A DNA stretch of 64,000 bases from Paenibacillus sp. FSL R7-0345 (GTDB lineage: Bacteria > Bacillota > Bacilli > Paenibacillales > Paenibacillaceae): assembly GCF_038595055.1 (NCBI RefSeq), contig NZ_CP152002.1, positions 5,438,501-5,502,500 of the forward strand. The letters run 5' to 3'. The translations under genes were made by a program, and so were the position numbers. The notes beneath the pieces were generated by a model. It was not told where the DNA came from. It made no database searches and was given only the letters and a program-made list of their open reading frames with translations. Of this stretch, positions 24,199 through 33,320 are shown piece by piece (position 1 is the first letter of the stretch; each line of letters begins with the position of its first letter).

Positions 24199-26598
24199 CT
24201 ACGACGCACCCTGGCGGCGGGCCAGCATCCAGCTCTCCAGCTCGCGGGCGCTGCCTTCCATAAAATACTGCTCCATCTCCGCGGTTTGGCCTAACCGGAC
24301 AAAATGGCGGGAGGTAGACAGATTTTTAGCTGCCGGCTGGGACACAAATGAGATCATTCCGCCGGTGCGCTCGATAAAATCAAGCTCCTCAAATACATCC
24401 AGCATCCTGCCCAGCATCCGTACACTTAGCGAAGACTGGCGGCTAAGCCGCAGCAGCACCTCATGCTCCGGTACTGCCGAAGCGGCAATGGAGGCCAGCA
24501 ATTTATATAATACCTTAAAATGATCACGGGTTGGAACCTGCAGGCGGTCACGTCCCTCACGTACAGCATGCAGCAGCGCAATGTTCTCCGCCTGCGGGAA
24601 AGCGGCAAGCAGAGCATCGAGCTGCTCCGGCGACTCCGGCATGTCCAGCAGGCAGAGCAGCGACACCTTTCCGCTTGGCTCAGCTTGTCCATGAGACAGG
24701 GCGTTAATTCCGCCATCCTCATCGTAAACCCACAGTGACATGCCTTTCAGGTCGCTGAGCGGCGACAGCCGGCTGTTCTGGAAAACAGCAGCGGCGGTAA
24801 AAGGCGTGCTGCCGCTGTACGGCTGCAGCACCTCCTTGAGGCGGACAGCCTGCCTTACGGCATCGGCTGTTCCCCGGAGATCAAACAGCTGCGCCTCCGG
24901 CACGGCCAGATCCTGCAGCATCAGCTGCGGCTTACGGGAGCCGTTCCACTCATTGACCGACAGCTCAGCCAGCACGTCAACAACGGTTCCCCCGGGCAGC
25001 AGCTCGGCCAGAGCACCTTTTCCGAAGGCTACCGCTTCGATGGTGTGCCGTCCCTGCTGCAGGACCAGCTTTAGGTGCTTGCCTTCCTGGCCCATCTTGC
25101 GGGTCTCTTTCACTGCCGCCCCGCGCACAATGAATTTGGGCAGCGGATTGGACATGCCGAAGGGAGCAAGGCGCTCCATTTCGAGTGCAGCCTGCAGCGT
25201 CAGATCGGCTACAGCAGTTTCCCCATCTGCAGCGGTTACCGGAATCAGAGCCTCCGGCGTCAACACCTTGGCGGCATATTCATTCAGGGCTGCCGCAAAA
25301 GCATCCAGATTGTCGCTGTGCAGGCTCATGCCGGCAGCAGCCGGATGGCCGCCGTAATGGTCCATTAATCCGGCGCAGGAAGTCAGCGCCTCGTAAATGT
25401 CCAGTCCGGGAATCGAGCGGGCTGAGCCCTTGCACATGCCCGTCTCCGGATGAATATCAAGGATAATGACCGGGCGGTAATACCGCTCAAGCAGCTTGGA
25501 GGCAACGATCCCGACAACCCCGACATTCCAGCCCTTGTCAGCCAGCACAATAATATCCGGCGGCTGTCCGTCACCGATCTGCCCTACCAGCTTGTCCGTA
25601 GCTTCCGCTACAATCCGTTCAACGACCATCTGGCGTTCTTTATTGAGCAGATCAAGTTCACTCGCCAGGTGTCCAGCCTCCATGCTGTCAGCGGTAGTCA
25701 GAAGGGCTACCGCCCGGCCTGCATGATCGAGGCGGCCGCTGGCGTTAATCCGCGGTGCCACACCAAATGCAATATTTATTGCGCTAACGGTATTCATCGT
25801 TATCCCGCTCACCTCAAGCAGTGATCGTACACCGGGAAACGGGGATTTCCGCATACTGGCAAGCCCCTTGCGCACCAGGCTGCGGTTCTCGCCCAGCAGC
25901 GGCATCAGATCCGCTACTGTGCCGATTGCGGCAATTTCACTCCACTCTTCAGGTACATTGCCGTCAAGCAGGGCTTCGGCAAGCTTGTAAGCCACTCCTA
26001 CCCCGGCCAGCCCTTTGAACGGGTATGGGCAATCCGGCAGCTTAGGGTTAATCAAAGCGAACGCTTCCGGCAACAACTCAGGCGGTTCATGGTGATCCGT
26101 CACAATAACATCAATCCCCAGCTCAGCGGCGTAGGCGATCTGATGTACTGCGCTGATCCCGGTATCTACCGTAATAACAAGCGAAACACCTTGCTGGACA
26201 GCCCAGTCGAGCGCATGGTTATGCAGCCCGTAGCCTTCATTGGAGCGGTGCGGAATATAGATATCAAAGGAAGCGCCAAGATGGCGCAACAGATAGATCA
26301 TCAGGGACGTGCTGGAGACACCGTCAGCATCATAATCCCCATACACTAGAATATGTTCCTCATCTTGCAATGCCCTTCTGATCCGCGGCACAGCCTCAGT
26401 CATTCCTTTGAGCAGATATGGATCATGGCTGTCATCCGCTCCTCCGTCCATGAACATCAATGCTTCATCCGGAGCAGTAAATCCCCGGGTTACAAGCAAG
26501 GAAGACAGGAGCGGAGAAACAGAAAGGCTCCGGGCCAATTCCATTACTTTATCGGGATCAGCTGCCGGAGATTGCCATGTTGTTTTTGAATGAAGCAA
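24199..26598 (-). CDS. recJ: single-stranded-DNA-specific exonuclease RecJ
   Basis: A 799-residue 5'-3' exonuclease of recombination and mismatch repair. The DHH-family motifs are VYGDYDADGVSSTSLM, ITVDTGIS and VTDHHEPPELLPEA; the DHHA1 part includes MCKGSARSIPG and DHYGGHPAAAGMSL; an OB-fold follows, and the last ~230 residues are the Gram-positive C-terminal extension (YorK/RecJ_C type). This is long compared with E. coli RecJ (577) but normal for Bacillales. The catalytic Asp and His residues are present. It starts 30 bp after the CDF gene and precedes apt. Confidence 0.95.
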   Translation of the reverse strand: MLHSKTTWQSPAADPDKVMELARSLSVSPLLSSLLVTRGFTAPDEALMFMDGGADDSHDPYLLKGMTEAVPRIRRALQDEEHILVYGDYDADGVSSTSLMIYLLRHLGASFDIYIPHRSNEGYGLHNHALDWAVQQGVSLVITVDTGISAVHQIAYAAELGIDVIVTDHHEPPELLPEAFALINPKLPDCPYPFKGLAGVGVAYKLAEALLDGNVPEEWSEIAAIGTVADLMPLLGENRSLVRKGLASMRKSPFPGVRSLLEVSGITMNTVSAINIAFGVAPRINASGRLDHAGRAVALLTTADSMEAGHLASELDLLNKERQMVVERIVAEATDKLVGQIGDGQPPDIIVLADKGWNVGVVGIVASKLLERYYRPVIILDIHPETGMCKGSARSIPGLDIYEALTSCAGLMDHYGGHPAAAGMSLHSDNLDAFAAALNEYAAKVLTPEALIPVTAADGETAVADLTLQAALEMERLAPFGMSNPLPKFIVRGAAVKETRKMGQEGKHLKLVLQQGRHTIEAVAFGKGALAELLPGGTVVDVLAELSVNEWNGSRKPQLMLQDLAVPEAQLFDLRGTADAVRQAVRLKEVLQPYSGSTPFTAAAVFQNSRLSPLSDLKGMSLWVYDEDGGINALSHGQAEPSGKVSLLCLLDMPESPEQLDALLAAFPQAENIALLHAVREGRDRLQVPTRDHFKVLYKLLASIAASAVPEHEVLLRLSRQSSLSVRMLGRMLDVFEELDFIERTGGMISFVSQPAAKNLSTSRHFVRLGQTAEMEQYFMEGSARELESWMLARRQGAS

Positions 26599-26627
26599 TT
26601 GAGCTCACCTTTCTCTCGCCTTGCGGC

Positions 26628-27590
26628 TTACTGAAGCAGCGTCGGAATATCATTGTCCGCAAGCTGGTGGTTTGTTTTATAGGGATATCCGGGATCGTAC
26701 GGCACTACATCCATATGAACCTCGCCTACATGGACAAAACGGTGCTGCAGCAGCTTTCTCGCACACTCCGCGATATCCTGGGCCTCTACAACCGTAATCC
26801 GCGGATTGACGCTGATTTTGACCTGAAGATTCACGTACCGGCCCTGTTCTACCGCCTGAAGATGCTCTACGCGGATTACACCGTGCACCCGGCCGACCGT
26901 TTCAATAAAATTAGCCGCTTCCGCCGAAGGCAGCTCCTGGCTTGTTTTACCGTAGACCGAAGCAGCAATCATGCTATACCCCTTACGGAGTATCAGGCAG
27001 CTGGTCAACAGGGCAGCAACCGGGTCCATGTACAAAAGCGGGCTCCAGCCGACATATCCTCCGACCATAGACAGCGTAATTCCGATTAAAGCGGCTATCG
27101 AGCTATACAAGCTAAAACGGTGGCTGTCTGCATAAGCGGCATGACTGCCGTCGCCAATTTTCTTGAAATAACGGTATTGGTACTGGAAAATGCCCTCTTT
27201 AACTATAATTGAAATAAGAACCGTAACAAGTGCAGCAGGCGGAACTGTCGATAAATGTCCTCTGGTTAAATCCCGGATGGCGGAAAAAGCGATCTGCAGT
27301 CCCGACATCAGAATCAGCACGGAGAAAAGAACAGCGATGATCGGCTCTTTGCTGCTCTTGCCGGCCCCTGCACGGCGGACTGATTTAGGCTGCTTAGCCT
27401 GTACCGGGCGCCAAGGGAGAGCTTCCGCCAGCCTGGCTGCAGCGTCTGCTCCGGAATATAAGGCATCGCCCAGCAATGCCTTACTGCCCGTGAAATAACC
27501 GACACCGCCTTTAGCCAGAGCCAGTACAGCATCACTGACGATTCCGTTCCAGGCAACCGTCTCACTTTGCGGTGATTGTTTGTCATTCAT
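26628..27590 (-). CDS. CDF-type cation transporter with altered metal ligands
   Basis: A 320-residue cation-diffusion-facilitator protein with about six membrane helices and a C-terminal cytoplasmic domain (HVGEVHMDVVPYD). The N-terminal helix and YFTGSKALLGDALYSGADAA match helix 2 of the family, and HAAYADSHRFSLYSSIAALI matches helix 5. In typical members the transport site is D/HxxxD in helix 2 and HxxxD in helix 5. Here helix 2 reads YSGAD (first ligand Tyr) and helix 5 reads HRFSL or SHRFS (no Asp). A basic linker (QAKQPKSVRRAGAGKSSKE) separates helices 2 and 3. Metal transport is therefore uncertain. It occupies the place of yrvC/yrvD of B. subtilis. Confidence 0.85.
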   Translation of the reverse strand: MNDKQSPQSETVAWNGIVSDAVLALAKGGVGYFTGSKALLGDALYSGADAAARLAEALPWRPVQAKQPKSVRRAGAGKSSKEPIIAVLFSVLILMSGLQIAFSAIRDLTRGHLSTVPPAALVTVLISIIVKEGIFQYQYRYFKKIGDGSHAAYADSHRFSLYSSIAALIGITLSMVGGYVGWSPLLYMDPVAALLTSCLILRKGYSMIAASVYGKTSQELPSAEAANFIETVGRVHGVIRVEHLQAVEQGRYVNLQVKISVNPRITVVEAQDIAECARKLLQHRFVHVGEVHMDVVPYDPGYPYKTNHQLADNDIPTLLQ

Positions 27591-27662
27591 AACGAGCCCT
27601 CCTTACCTGGTAGCAAGTAATCTCATGTTGAGGCATACACCTGTCAGCCAGCTCCAAAGATT

Positions 27663-27698
27663 CCGAAAAGCCGCGTCGTCGTTGACGCGGCTTTTCGG
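27663..27698 (-). terminator. intrinsic terminator after secF
   Basis: CCGAAAAGCCGCGTC (27663-27677) and its exact complement (27684-27698) form a 15-bp stem with a 6-nt loop. The stem's own TTTT on the minus strand supplies the tail. It lies 18 bp after the secF stop. Confidence 0.8.
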
Positions 27699-27715
27699 GG
27701 CATTAAAGCTGAAGC

Positions 27716-28624
27716 TTAGGCCGGATTGTTTTTTACAGCAGCAGGCTTCTGGCGCTTCTTGAGCAGCAGCCAGAGCGGACTTGCGATAAAGATCGAAGAA
27801 TAAGCTCCGAAGAGCAAACCGATAACCATAGCGAGCGAGAACATTTTAATCGATGCTCCGCCCATCACAAGCAGGAAGAATGCGGCAATAAATACCGTAA
27901 AGGCTGTATAGAGGGACCGCATAAGCGTCTGGGATATACTCTTGTTGACCAGCACTTTAAGGTCCTCATACGTTTTCTGTTTGCCGAATCGCAGGTTTTC
28001 ACGGATACGGTCAAAGATAACGATAGTATCATTGATGGAATAGCCGATAATCGTAAGCACCGCGACAATGAACGTCAGATCCACTTCCAGACGGAAAATG
28101 GAGAAGATTGCCACTACCATAAATGCATCATGGAGCAGGGCAATAATGGCCGCCACGGCGAAACGCCATTCAAACCGGATACTTACATAAATGATAATCC
28201 CCAAGCTGGACAGAAGCACGGAGTAAATAGCGTTGCGCGCAAGCTCTTTGGCCATCTCCGGGTCAACCGTATTAATTTCATAGGAAGCCTGAGCATCCAG
28301 CTTGCTGATTGCCGATTTCAGCGCTTCACTCTGCGTACTATCGAGCTCTTCATCATAACGGATGTTCACACGCTGGTCACCGACCGTAATGCTCGGCTCA
28401 TGTTCAATCCCCAGACCGTCTAATGCCGGCTGAAGCTCAGCCTGTGTAAGATTCTTGGACAACGATACATCCACGTTAGAACCAGCTCTGAAATCTACAC
28501 TGTAGTTAAGCCCCAGGAAACCCAGGAAAACTACACCAAGTACAGTAAGTACAATAGAGAAAATAAAGAAGTATTTACTCCAATGCACGTAATCCATATC
28601 TTTATTAAAGCGCACGGATGTCAC
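27716..28624 (-). CDS. secF: protein translocase subunit SecF
   Basis: A 302-residue membrane subunit that with SecD uses the proton gradient to complete export through SecYEG. It has one N-terminal helix, an extracytoplasmic domain (VDFRAGSNVDV..., the usual SecF DFxGG-like start) and five C-terminal helices with GYSINDTIVIFDRIRENLR, the conserved cytoplasmic loop. The start GTG overlaps the 3' end of secD by 20 bp; a second GTG four codons on has a better distance from AAAGGAG. SecD and SecF are separate genes here, unlike the fused B. subtilis protein. Confidence 0.95.
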   Translation of the reverse strand: MTSVRFNKDMDYVHWSKYFFIFSIVLTVLGVVFLGFLGLNYSVDFRAGSNVDVSLSKNLTQAELQPALDGLGIEHEPSITVGDQRVNIRYDEELDSTQSEALKSAISKLDAQASYEINTVDPEMAKELARNAIYSVLLSSLGIIIYVSIRFEWRFAVAAIIALLHDAFMVVAIFSIFRLEVDLTFIVAVLTIIGYSINDTIVIFDRIRENLRFGKQKTYEDLKVLVNKSISQTLMRSLYTAFTVFIAAFFLLVMGGASIKMFSLAMVIGLLFGAYSSIFIASPLWLLLKKRQKPAAVKNNPA

Positions 28625-29855
28625 TCTCCTTTACCCCAAATTGCTTAGGTTTCTTCAGGGCGCCGGCTTTGACCAGCACCGAAATCAGCCAATGGGCAAA
28701 ATAGAGGTTGGTTACGATACTGAGCACAATTTCTACAATCAGTATCAAGGCGAAGCCTTTAACCGCGCCGGTACCGAAGGCGAACATAACAGCCGCTACG
28801 ATAATGGTTGTTACGTTAGCGTCCATAACGGTCCGGAAGGAGGTTTTGTTACCCGCTTTGACAGAGGACATAATACTCTTGCCGCTGCGCATCTCTTCTC
28901 TTATCCGTTCATTGGTAATGATATTGGCATCGACGGCCATCCCTATACCGAGGATAAACGCGGCAATACCCGGAAGTGTCAGGGTAAAGTCGGCAACGAC
29001 AAATACCAGAATCAGCAGCCAGGTGTGAAGGATCAGCGCGAAGCTGGCCAGAACACCGGGAAGACGGTACATAGCGATCATAAAGATCAAAATAATCAGG
29101 GAACCCACAAGGCCTGCTCTGACTGTCTGGTCAAGAGACTGTTTACCAAGGGTTGCGCCAACGCTTTGCGAGTATTTCTCGGTCAGCTTCAGCGGCAGTG
29201 CGCCGAGGTTAATGGTATCGGCCAGTTCACGTGCTTCATCTAACGTATAGTTACCCGAGATTGATGCTTTCCCGTCAGTCAGTTCTGCTCTTACAAACGG
29301 AGCCGACAGCAGATTCTCATCCAGGTAGATAGCAAGCTCTTTCCCAAGCAGGCGCTTGGTAATTTCAGCGAATTTATCCTTATCTTTAATGCTGATGCTG
29401 ATCTCCGGCTGGTTCAGATTACTGCGTTGAACCTCTGCCGCACCTTCAACAAAATCACTGCCCACGAGCTCGATCTTGCTGTATACGCCCGCTGCATCGC
29501 CCTCGGCGGCACTGCGGAATGTCAAAACAGCAGGTTCTTTCATCTTCTCGCGGACTTCAGCCTCGTCAGTAACGCCGGCAATCTTCAGACGAATGCGGTC
29601 TGTTCCCTCCGTGGTTACTTCAGGCTCACTTGTGCCCAGTGCGTTAGCGCGCTTCTCAAGGCTCTTCGCGGTTTGCTGCAGTGAAGCTCTGGTCAGTTCG
29701 CCGCCCGTATCCATCGGCGAAGCCTGATACAGAATCTCAAAGCCGCCTTTCAGGTCGAGACCCAGACGGACCTTGTCCAGCAGACCGGGGGTTGTAAACG
29801 CCATGACGCCGGTTAAAACGAGCACGGTAATGATAAAGCTCAACAGTCTCTTCAT
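28605..29855 (-). CDS. secD: protein translocase subunit SecD
   Basis: A 416-residue RND-family subunit of the Sec translocon. The first helix is followed by VRLGLDLKGGFEILYQ, the SecD D1 motif. The P1 domain (residues ~50-230) is shorter than in E. coli. The C-terminal six helices include GMAVDANIITNERIREE with the conserved Asp needed for proton coupling. The ATG at 29855 follows AAAGGGGA by ~12 nt; longer starts lack a ribosome site. It is cotranscribed with secF. Confidence 0.95.
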   Translation of the reverse strand: MKRLLSFIITVLVLTGVMAFTTPGLLDKVRLGLDLKGGFEILYQASPMDTGGELTRASLQQTAKSLEKRANALGTSEPEVTTEGTDRIRLKIAGVTDEAEVREKMKEPAVLTFRSAAEGDAAGVYSKIELVGSDFVEGAAEVQRSNLNQPEISISIKDKDKFAEITKRLLGKELAIYLDENLLSAPFVRAELTDGKASISGNYTLDEARELADTINLGALPLKLTEKYSQSVGATLGKQSLDQTVRAGLVGSLIILIFMIAMYRLPGVLASFALILHTWLLILVFVVADFTLTLPGIAAFILGIGMAVDANIITNERIREEMRSGKSIMSSVKAGNKTSFRTVMDANVTTIIVAAVMFAFGTGAVKGFALILIVEIVLSIVTNLYFAHWLISVLVKAGALKKPKQFGVKESDIRAL

Positions 29856-30073
29856 GCTCTTGCTAGTTCCCCTTTCATTACTCAATATTCCTATTATAGC
29901 TACGTGCGAAATCACCGTCAATTAAAGGAAAACTGACGGTGTTCTAATCACACAAAGAAACGGCCGGCGTGCACTGATCGGCAAGCCATCCGTTTGGATA
30001 GGTGGTGCTTGGTTATCCCCTCTTACTTTACTGCTTCCTCTAGCAGTTTGCAAAAGAAATTCATTCCTGAAGA

Positions 30074-30325
30074 TCAGGTGATTCCCCTGTAAGACGCGAG
30101 CATCAGAGAATTCATATAAGTTGTAACTTTGAGTGAATAAATATCATTTACCAGCTTATATAGCGGAGGTTGGCCCTCCTTCTCGTATTTGCGGATCATA
30201 CATTCCCATATATCTTTACCTGTTACATATTCATAGCCCAGGAGCCGGAATTCTTCCGCTTTACTTGCACACATAGCCTCGATCACATCACTAAGCTCCT
30301 CGTACTTCCACGGTTCCGATTCCAT
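30074..30325 (-). CDS. comN: post-transcriptional regulator ComN (YrzD)
   Basis: This 83-residue protein has the ComN/YrzD pattern: SKAEEFRLLGYEYVTGKDIWECMIRKYEK, then PPLYKLVNDIYSLKV and a short tail. In B. subtilis ComN affects accumulation of comE mRNA. The ATG follows GGGAGGTG by 8 nt. It lies between secD and spoVB as in B. subtilis, but about 220 bp from secD, so it is probably its own transcript or the leader gene of secDF. Confidence 0.9.
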   Translation of the reverse strand: MESEPWKYEELSDVIEAMCASKAEEFRLLGYEYVTGKDIWECMIRKYEKEGQPPLYKLVNDIYSLKVTTYMNSLMLASYRGIT

Positions 30326-30548
30326 CGTGTTACACCTCCCAAGGTTTGCTCGCTGAAGCAGGCTACCGGATATATATTCGACGTTGCCCGCCGACTATCC
30401 TTCTTCCTGCAAAAAAGATGTCGCCATTAAAGCTTGTCATGGATTGGTCAGGGTCAAGCATATCAATATACAAGCCCCGCAGCAATCCGCGGACCGGCAT
30501 GCCCACCTGCGTTTTAATTTATTTCATTTCAGGAAGAAGGAGTGTCCC

Positions 30549-32150
30549 TTGAATAAACAGAGGAAGCAGACCTTTATACAGGGAACGATGATTTTGCTGG
30601 CCGCAGGCATTATTAACCGGATGCTGGGGTTTATACCCAGAATCGCACTGCCGCGGATTATCGGTGCCGAGGGCGTTGGCCTGTACCAGCTCGGATATCC
30701 CTTTTTCATCGTGCTGATTACGGTCATTACAGGCGGTATACCGCTTGCCATTGCAAAGATGGTTGCCGAAGCGGAAGGGGCAAACCGTCCCGAGCAGTCA
30801 CGCCGCATTCTGCGTACGGGACTTACATTAAGCTTATCGCTCGGCTTGCTGTTTACGGTGATAGCGCTGCTGAGCGCTTCATGGGTGACACGCTTTATTT
30901 TGACGGACAGCCGTGTATATTATACCTTTGTCAGCATGACGCCGATGATTTCCATCGTGGCCGTGTCCTCCATCTACCGCGGTTATTTCCAGGGCAGGCA
31001 GAATATGATCCCTTCCGCACTTTCGTCGGTGCTGGAGTCGGTGATCCGGATTTTTTTCATGCTGTGGTTCTCCTATCTGCTGCTGCCCAAGGGTATGGCC
31101 TTTGCGGCCGCGGGAGCGATGCTTGGGGTGACAGTCGGGGAGATTTTCGGGATGCTGGCGCTGCTGGTGCAATACTATTTTATAGTAAAACAAGACAAAC
31201 AGGACAGCAGCGCGGCAGGTCTGCCATCTGAGCCCATCCTCGATCATCAGCTTCAGGCGGCTGAAAAGACTAACGGTCCGGTGCTCAAACGCTTACTCGG
31301 CATTGCCGTTCCTGTCACGGCGGGCAGGCTCGTCGGCTCCTTTTCTTATCTGCTGGAATCGATTATTACTGCCCGCAGCCTGGCGCTTGCCGGAATAGCT
31401 GCGGCGGCAGCCACTGCACAGTACGGCTCCCTCCAGGGGATGGTAATTCCGCTGCTGCTGCTGCCGGGGGTGCTAAGTTCTTCATTGGCGGTTTCACTCG
31501 TCCCCTCCCTGTCGGAAGCGGCGGCCCGCCGTGACCTGCCGGCAATCCACAAACGGATGCATCAGGCGCTGCGGCTCGCCATGGTTACCGGCGCTCCCTT
31601 TGCCGCCATTATGTATGTGCTTGCCGTCCCGCTATGCACAATGATGTACGGCAATGCGGACACCGCTCCGATGCTGCGGATGATGGCGCCGTTTGCGCTG
31701 TTCCTGTACGTGCAGGCACCGCTGCAAGCTGCCTTGCAGGCCATGGACCGGCCGGGCCGGGCGCTCATTAACACCCTTGCCGGCGCAGTGGTCAAAATCC
31801 TACTCATCCTCATGCTGGCCTCCAGGCCGGAATACGGAATTTACGGCGCTATTATCGCCATCATCGTCAACAGTGTTCTGGTCACACTGCTGCATTATTC
31901 AAGTGTAGTGAAGCTTATTCAGCTGTCCCTGAGGATCTCCGATCCGCTCAAAACAATTACAGCCATGATTATCATGGCTGCCGGGACCTCTTATGTGTAC
32001 ACTTCTGTGCCGCTCTCCGGCACCATGTGGCTGCAGTTCCTGTTCGCCGCTTCCAGCGGAATGGCACTGTATCTAGGTATCTGCCTGCTGTCCGGACTGA
32101 TCTCTGTCCGGGACCTGGACCGGGTTCCCTTCTTCAGGCGGCGGCGTTAG
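30549..32150 (+). CDS. spoVB: SpoVB-type polysaccharide/lipid flippase (MOP superfamily)
   Basis: A 533-residue membrane protein with about 14 helices of the MATE/MurJ-like fold. KQTFIQGTMILLAAGIINRM and GFIPRIALPRIIGAEGVGLY are the SpoVB start, and FVSMTPMISIVAVSSIYRGY is also typical. SpoVB acts in spore cortex synthesis, and relatives flip lipid-linked saccharides. I use TTG at 30549 because GAAGGAG lies 7 nt upstream; the frame is open to 30384 without another ribosome site. It is divergent from comN, as in B. subtilis. Confidence 0.93.
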   Translation: MNKQRKQTFIQGTMILLAAGIINRMLGFIPRIALPRIIGAEGVGLYQLGYPFFIVLITVITGGIPLAIAKMVAEAEGANRPEQSRRILRTGLTLSLSLGLLFTVIALLSASWVTRFILTDSRVYYTFVSMTPMISIVAVSSIYRGYFQGRQNMIPSALSSVLESVIRIFFMLWFSYLLLPKGMAFAAAGAMLGVTVGEIFGMLALLVQYYFIVKQDKQDSSAAGLPSEPILDHQLQAAEKTNGPVLKRLLGIAVPVTAGRLVGSFSYLLESIITARSLALAGIAAAAATAQYGSLQGMVIPLLLLPGVLSSSLAVSLVPSLSEAAARRDLPAIHKRMHQALRLAMVTGAPFAAIMYVLAVPLCTMMYGNADTAPMLRMMAPFALFLYVQAPLQAALQAMDRPGRALINTLAGAVVKILLILMLASRPEYGIYGAIIAIIVNSVLVTLLHYSSVVKLIQLSLRISDPLKTITAMIIMAAGTSYVYTSVPLSGTMWLQFLFAASSGMALYLGICLLSGLISVRDLDRVPFFRRRR

Positions 32151-32153
32151 GCA

Positions 32154-32978
32154 TCACCGGCTGCGCAGCCGGTCTACATAAATTTTGCCTGTATGGTCAA
32201 TGGAGCACAGAAATACATCGCGGAACTCGGATACGCCTTTCTGGCGGATCTGCGTCCGCAGCCAGAACCGGTTTTTGCCGATCATTTCCAGGTTATCATC
32301 CTGAACCTTCCCGTCCATGATCAGCGGCACCGGCAGACCTTCATATCTGATTTTGCTCTTAGACAGATTAACGCCTGCAGCTTTTCCGGAGTTCCCTGAT
32401 TTACCGGAACCGCTAGAGCCGCCGGAGCTGTCACTGCCGCCGTCAGAACCTCCTCCAGAATCCTGCCCCTCGTTCTCGGCAGTATCACTGCTGTTGCCGG
32501 ACTGGTTCGAAGACGAGACATTTTTATTCTTCTCAATCACTGTCAACTGGCCGCTTGTCTCCAGAATAGCGAATTCCACATCGGCCGGACTGACAATATT
32601 CTGCCCGCGCAGCTGAAGCAGCAGATCATCCATATTATAGCGCTGTCTGCGCATTTCACTCCGGTGCAGCTTCCCGTTTGAGATCAGCACACTTGGCCTG
32701 CCGTCAATCAGCAGCCGCAGCTTTCTGCTTTTAAGACTGAGCTGTGCGACAATAATCTGGATTACAACCAGAGTTACCATCGGGGTTATACCGTCATAGA
32801 TGGGGCGTTTAATGTCATCAATGACAAAAACAGCAATCTCCGCAATCATAATGGAAATCGTCAGGTCAAACACTGACAGCTTGCCGATTTCCCGTTTCCC
32901 CATAACCCGCATGCACAGGAAAATGAAGAAATACATCAGCACGGTCAGAAAGATGTGGCTGGCAATATGCTGGAGCAT
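32154..32978 (-). CDS. DUF421 membrane protein (YrbG/YetF type) with a Ser/Gly-rich insert
   Basis: A 274-residue protein. Three N-terminal helices (residues ~5-80), with FFIFLCMRVMGKREIGKLSV, are followed by the DUF421 cytoplasmic domain (LLIDGRPSVLISNGKLHRSE, MDDLLLQLRGQNI, VEFAILETSGQLTVI). The function is unknown; B. subtilis YetF relates to spore germination and sporulation quality. Unusual is a low-complexity insert of about 45 residues (roughly 155-200) of Ser, Gly and Asn between the two subdomains. The ATG at 32978 has AAAGGGGAG; the open frame to 33149 has no better start. It converges 3 bp from the spoVB stop. Confidence 0.88.
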   Translation of the reverse strand: MLQHIASHIFLTVLMYFFIFLCMRVMGKREIGKLSVFDLTISIMIAEIAVFVIDDIKRPIYDGITPMVTLVVIQIIVAQLSLKSRKLRLLIDGRPSVLISNGKLHRSEMRRQRYNMDDLLLQLRGQNIVSPADVEFAILETSGQLTVIEKNKNVSSSNQSGNSSDTAENEGQDSGGGSDGGSDSSGGSSGSGKSGNSGKAAGVNLSKSKIRYEGLPVPLIMDGKVQDDNLEMIGKNRFWLRTQIRQKGVSEFRDVFLCSIDHTGKIYVDRLRSR

Positions 32979-33171
32979 ATTCTCTTCGCTCCCCTTTCCG
33001 CTTCTCACCCGCAGACGCTGCTGGGTGGATGAATGTAACCCTATTCTGACCTCACTGCCAAGAGAACATTCGGAAGCCCGCTTATAAATTAATGGTAAAT
33101 GAACGGCCATTGCCAATCTTGTACTATTGGGGCAAGCCCTCCCATACAATAATTAATAACTAAAACAGCTT

Positions 33172-33297
33172 AAAAAACTAAGGAGATGCTTCCGAAGCCA
33201 GTTTTTCCGAAGTAATTTCGGAGAAGTAACGCTAAAAAAACTAAGGAGATGCTTTCGAAGTCAGTTTTTCCGAAGTAATTTCGGAGAAGTAACGCTA
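33172..33297. repeat. two tandem copies of a 63-bp repeat
   Basis: 33172-33234 is repeated at 33235-33297 with three or so differences. The core AAACTAAGGAGATGCTT-CGAAG and the palindrome TTCCGAAGTAATTTCGGAG recur in each. The reverse complement of the core matches the repeat block at 23957-24173. It sits between DUF421 and the TIGR04086 gene, ending 24 bp before the latter's start, so it is in that gene's leader. The rest of the 32979-33320 gap holds nothing recognisable. Confidence 0.9.
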
Positions 33298-33320
33298 AAA
33301 AACTTTTAGGGGGTTCTATC

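Noticed and set aside
32979..33149. 57-codon extension of the DUF421 protein
   Set aside because: No ribosome site in front of it, and the first membrane helix starts right after the ATG at 32978.
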